NCBI GenBank assembly: GCA_964242325.1
Contig: CAXTCI010000272.1
Span: 1 to 5,611, forward strand
Direction: 5' to 3'
Length of the DNA: 5,611 bases
Source of the DNA: DASWOJ01 sp964242325
Lineage (GTDB): Bacteria > Pseudomonadota > Alphaproteobacteria > Acetobacterales > Acetobacteraceae
Shown piece after piece: positions 4,971 through 5,611 of the stretch; within the stretch, counting starts at the first letter, position 1, and each line of letters starts with the position of its first letter. The notes below the pieces were generated by a model. The model ran no database searches. It saw only the letters and a list, made by a program, of their open reading frames with translations, and was not told the origin of the DNA. A program made the translations under genes and the position numbers.

Positions 4971-5352
4971 TGTCGTCGGTGCCCCCGTCCCCGCCCAACT
5001 CGGCGGCGAGCTGCCGGGCCGCACGTTCCAGGGCCGGCGAGAGCCGCTGTCCCTTGCGCCCGCCACCACGGACCAGCCGGCGCCGCAACTGCCGTGCCGC
5101 AGCCAGGACCAGGCACGCCAGCGCTTCATCGGACAGCACGGCCGCAAGCTCCTCCAACTCGGCTGGAGACAGCCTCGCTCCCAGGCCGGTGATGCCGTCC
5201 GCTTCCTCTGCCGAACCGTCTCGCGACGGTGTCGTCTTTCCAGCCGGACCCGCCCGTTGCGGACGGGCGGCATGGGCTTTCGATGCCCTGGGCGTGGGAA
5301 CGGTGCCGAACAGGTCGGGCTGCTTGCCGTCGGTGATTGGCCCTCGTGTCAC
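4966..5352 (-). CDS. Small protein with a QPDLF motif, coupled to a RecD-like helicase
   Basis: 128 residues read from GTG at 5352 (start VTRGPITDGKQPDLFG). The helicase stop TGA overlaps this GTG (GTGA), and GGAAGG lies 7 bases upstream inside the helicase gene, which decides the start over the ATG at 5427. Residues 11-15, QPDLF, fit the bacterial sliding-clamp-binding pentapeptide (Q-x-(D/S)-L-F). Next comes a low-complexity, basic and Ala/Pro-rich linker (about 17-60). A helical segment follows, LSPAELEELAAVLSDEALACLVLAAARQLRRRL, and then a second helix near ALERAARQLAAELGGD. There is no signal peptide or membrane segment. I do not recognise a named family, although similar small genes behind RecD-type helicases seem common in Acetobacteraceae (from memory). 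A role alongside the helicase in DNA repair or replication is inferred from coupling and motif only. Confidence 0.72.
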   Translation of the reverse strand: MTRGPITDGKQPDLFGTVPTPRASKAHAARPQRAGPAGKTTPSRDGSAEEADGITGLGARLSPAELEELAAVLSDEALACLVLAAARQLRRRLVRGGGRKGQRLSPALERAARQLAAELGGDGGTDDT

Positions 5353-5358
5353 ATGTGG
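5346..5358 (-). promoter_or_regulatory. GTGA stop-start overlap coupling the helicase and the small gene
   Basis: On the minus strand the helicase ends ATG-TGA while the next gene starts with GTG one base earlier, so the four bases GTGA (5352-5349) are shared. With GGAAGG seven bases upstream, this is a standard arrangement for translation of the second gene by re-initiation. Confidence 0.7.
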
Positions 5359-5611
5359 GCCTTCCGGCGCCGCACCATGCCGACGTCGGTGGGCACCGGC
5401 GCCATCCACTCCCGCAGCTTGGACCACCGGCGTCGTGCCCCGGCGTTGCGGACCGCCATCGCCAGCGCCTTGCGTTGGCCGACGAGCACCACCAGCCGCT
5501 TGCCCCGGGTCACGCCGGTGTAGAGCAGGTTGCGCGCCAGCATGGCGTAGTGCTGGGTCATGAGCGGGATCACCACCACCGGATACTCGGACCCCTGCGC
5601 CTTGTGGATCG
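5349..5611 (-). CDS. RecD/TraA-type ATP-dependent DNA helicase, C-terminal end (partial)
   Basis: Only the last 86 residues lie in the window; the gene continues beyond the right edge. The visible part opens with IHKAQGSEYPVVVIPL, the superfamily 1 helicase motif V region. It continues through TQHYAMLARNLLYTGVTRGK to RLVVLVGQRKALAMAVRN, where YTGVTRGK is motif VI with the arginine that contacts ATP. The tail ARRRWSKLREWM is typical of RecD2-like (ExoV/TraA-related) helicases in alphaproteobacteria. The product would unwind DNA 5' to 3' using ATP during repair or recombination. This is family knowledge, since the Walker motifs are outside the window. Its stop codon overlaps the start of the downstream small gene, so the two form an operon. 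Whether it is a chromosomal RecD2-like helicase or a conjugation-related TraA relative cannot be settled from this fragment. Confidence 0.88.
   Translation of the reverse strand, partial: IHKAQGSEYPVVVIPLMTQHYAMLARNLLYTGVTRGKRLVVLVGQRKALAMAVRNAGARRRWSKLREWMAPVPTDVGMVRRRKAHM

Noticed and set aside
4899..5273. 124-codon minus-strand open frame in another frame of the QPDLF gene
   Set aside because: It lacks the coupled start and ribosome binding site, and most of its product is Arg/Trp/Ser-rich frame-shadow sequence. Its last 20 or so residues look slightly gene-like but cannot be supported.

Overview
The window is high-GC DNA from a proteobacterium, most likely an alphaproteobacterium of the Acetobacteraceae/Rhodospirillales kind. 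This is inferred from the codon use, the style of the RecD-like helicase tail, the small QPDLF-containing protein beside it, and the CspA-type protein. No rRNA or other taxonomic marker is present, so the assignment is tentative. Almost every intact gene lies on the minus strand.

Layout, left to right. (1) 79-2413: a two-gene minus-strand operon. A cyclic-amidohydrolase of the dihydropyrimidinase/hydantoinase/allantoinase family (1049-2413) is followed after a single base by an N-carbamoyl-D-amino-acid hydrolase (79-1047). Together they would open a cyclic ureide such as a 5-substituted hydantoin and then remove the carbamoyl group, giving an amino acid, CO2 and ammonia. A possible third gene begins at the very left edge. 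(2) 2414-4300: a decayed segment. It holds the tail of a serine recombinase gene on the plus strand (2482-2661), an AT-rich 215-bp element with 17-bp imperfect inverted ends directly abutting it (2647-2861), one small intact-looking minus-strand gene with a strong ribosome binding site (2884-3093), and a plus-strand pseudogene of a LivK-type periplasmic binding protein scattered over two or more reading frames with internal stops (about 3170-4285). (3) 4303-4740: a CspA-family cold-shock protein gene followed closely by a small hypothetical gene, both on the minus strand. (4) 4966-5611: the C-terminal end of a RecD/TraA-type DNA helicase entering from the right, followed by a small gene whose GTG start overlaps the helicase stop codon.

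The two catabolic genes and the housekeeping-like genes on the right look functional. The region between them looks like a site of repeated insertion and decay. I see no CRISPR array, tRNA, rRNA or complete transposase. Nothing here amounts to a convincing new multi-gene system. The best leads are the small inverted-repeat element and the helicase-coupled small protein with a sliding-clamp-like pentapeptide.
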